Shown piece after piece: positions 63,960-64,000 of a stretch of 64,000 bases of DNA (positions are counted from its first letter, which is position 1; every line of letters begins with the position of its first letter). Origin of the DNA: Sphingobacterium composti (GTDB taxonomy: Bacteria > Bacteroidota > Bacteroidia > Sphingobacteriales > Sphingobacteriaceae); assembly GCF_009829075.1 (NCBI RefSeq), contig NZ_WUQZ01000005.1:106793-170792 (forward strand), written 5' to 3'. The position numbers and the translations under genes were made by a program. The notes beneath the pieces are model-generated. The model made no database searches and was not told the DNA's origin. It was given only the letters and a program-made list of their open reading frames with translations.

Positions 63960-64000
63960 GTTGTAACACGAACTCGCTTGTATTCTGCCAGTAAAGATGG
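63877..64000 (-). mobile_element. Group II intron, 3' end (domains V and VI), continues past right edge
   Basis: On the minus strand 63952-63921 reads AGCGCCGTATACC-GAAC-GGTACGTGCGGTGCT. This is a domain V hairpin with a GNNN-type tetraloop, the GC-rich catalytic stem and the CGTAC/CGTGCGG pairing of group II introns. It is followed by GGTC and a domain VI stem, GGAACGGG/CCCGTTCC (63888-63910), and by TCCTATCCGAT, typical of the intron 3' end. The rest of the intron lies outside the window. The exact splice point (near 63877) is uncertain by a few bases. Confidence 0.8.
63956..64000 (-). CDS. Possible C-terminus of the intron-encoded reverse transcriptase/maturase (partial)
   Basis: The minus strand at the edge reads PSLLAEYKRVRVTT and a TAG at 63956-63958, just before domain V. 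Intron-encoded proteins end in this place. Only 14 codons are visible, so the call rests on position alone. Confidence 0.3.
   Translation of the reverse strand, partial: PSLLAEYKRVRVTT

Noticed and set aside
1..64000. CRISPR arrays, prophage genes, toxin-antitoxin pairs, restriction systems
   Set aside because: I looked for regular repeats, phage structural motifs and typical defence domains on both strands. I found none apart from the RtcB-PrfH repair pair.

Overview
The window is AT-rich chromosomal DNA from a Bacteroidota bacterium, most likely family Sphingobacteriaceae (Sphingobacterium/Pedobacter-like). The signs are SusC/SusD pairs, three ECF sigma factors and three FecR anti-sigma factors, Bacteroidota-only families (DUF5606, DUF3810, DUF4832), promoters of the TAnnTTTG type, few recognisable Shine-Dalgarno sites and many short hairpin-plus-T terminators. 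The genus is inferred from gene content; no rRNA gene is present.

Layout. 1-11.7 kb is housekeeping: the start of an M13 peptidase, a degenerate YgjP-like protein, a frameshifted MpaB-type oxygenase, radC, a cyclophilin, DUF5606, pyrE, a Nudix hydrolase, an FMN reductase, DUF3810, a nucleoid-associated protein, a histone-deacetylase-fold protein, YceH and a YCF48 protein. 11.9-12.9 kb holds one unknown gene split by a frameshift at a T9 tract. 13-15 kb is oligoendopeptidase F. 15.1-27.5 kb is a carbohydrate/sulfate-ester region in decay. It has a phosphoesterase, a GH43 fragment fused to the first residues of a SusC-type receptor, FecR plus sigma, an intact GH43 lipoprotein, a sulfatase, an esterase, tRNA-Leu(CAA), a lone sigma factor, an MBL-fold hydrolase, a gene remnant and a FecR without a sigma gene beside it. 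27.7-30.7 kb has SH3 and BON proteins, a tandem pair of NTF2-like exported proteins and a J-domain/KTSC fusion. 30.7-40.8 kb has a GMC oxidoreductase, BrkB, CstA, an acyl-CoA ligase, several small genes, a Crp/Fnr regulator, a rifampin ADP-ribosyltransferase (Arr) and a frameshifted DinB protein. 40.8-52 kb is a polysaccharide-utilisation locus with an intact sigma, FecR, SusC, SusD and DUF4832 gene, plus a second DUF4832 gene that is a pseudogene and a rearranged alpha-galactosidase remnant. 52-60.5 kb has two LtaS-type sulfatase-fold transferases, valS, a lipoprotein and an exported superoxide dismutase. 60.7-64 kb has a DUF4342 protein, a broken lipoprotein and an RtcB-PrfH RNA-repair operon. 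The last codons of prfH are interrupted by the 3' end of a group II intron that enters from the right edge.

The most interesting signals are these. (i) Three promoters share a paired TTCACCGA site with a 21-bp period, with the distal copy exactly 80 bp upstream of the -7 element; this architecture fits a LytTR-type response regulator. (ii) The group II intron lies in prfH next to rtcB. (iii) Deletion scars have gutted two of the three sigma/FecR loci. (iv) Many genes carry one-base deletions, often at short homopolymers, together with two in-frame stop codons that homopolymer error would not explain. No CRISPR array, prophage, transposase or rRNA operon was seen.
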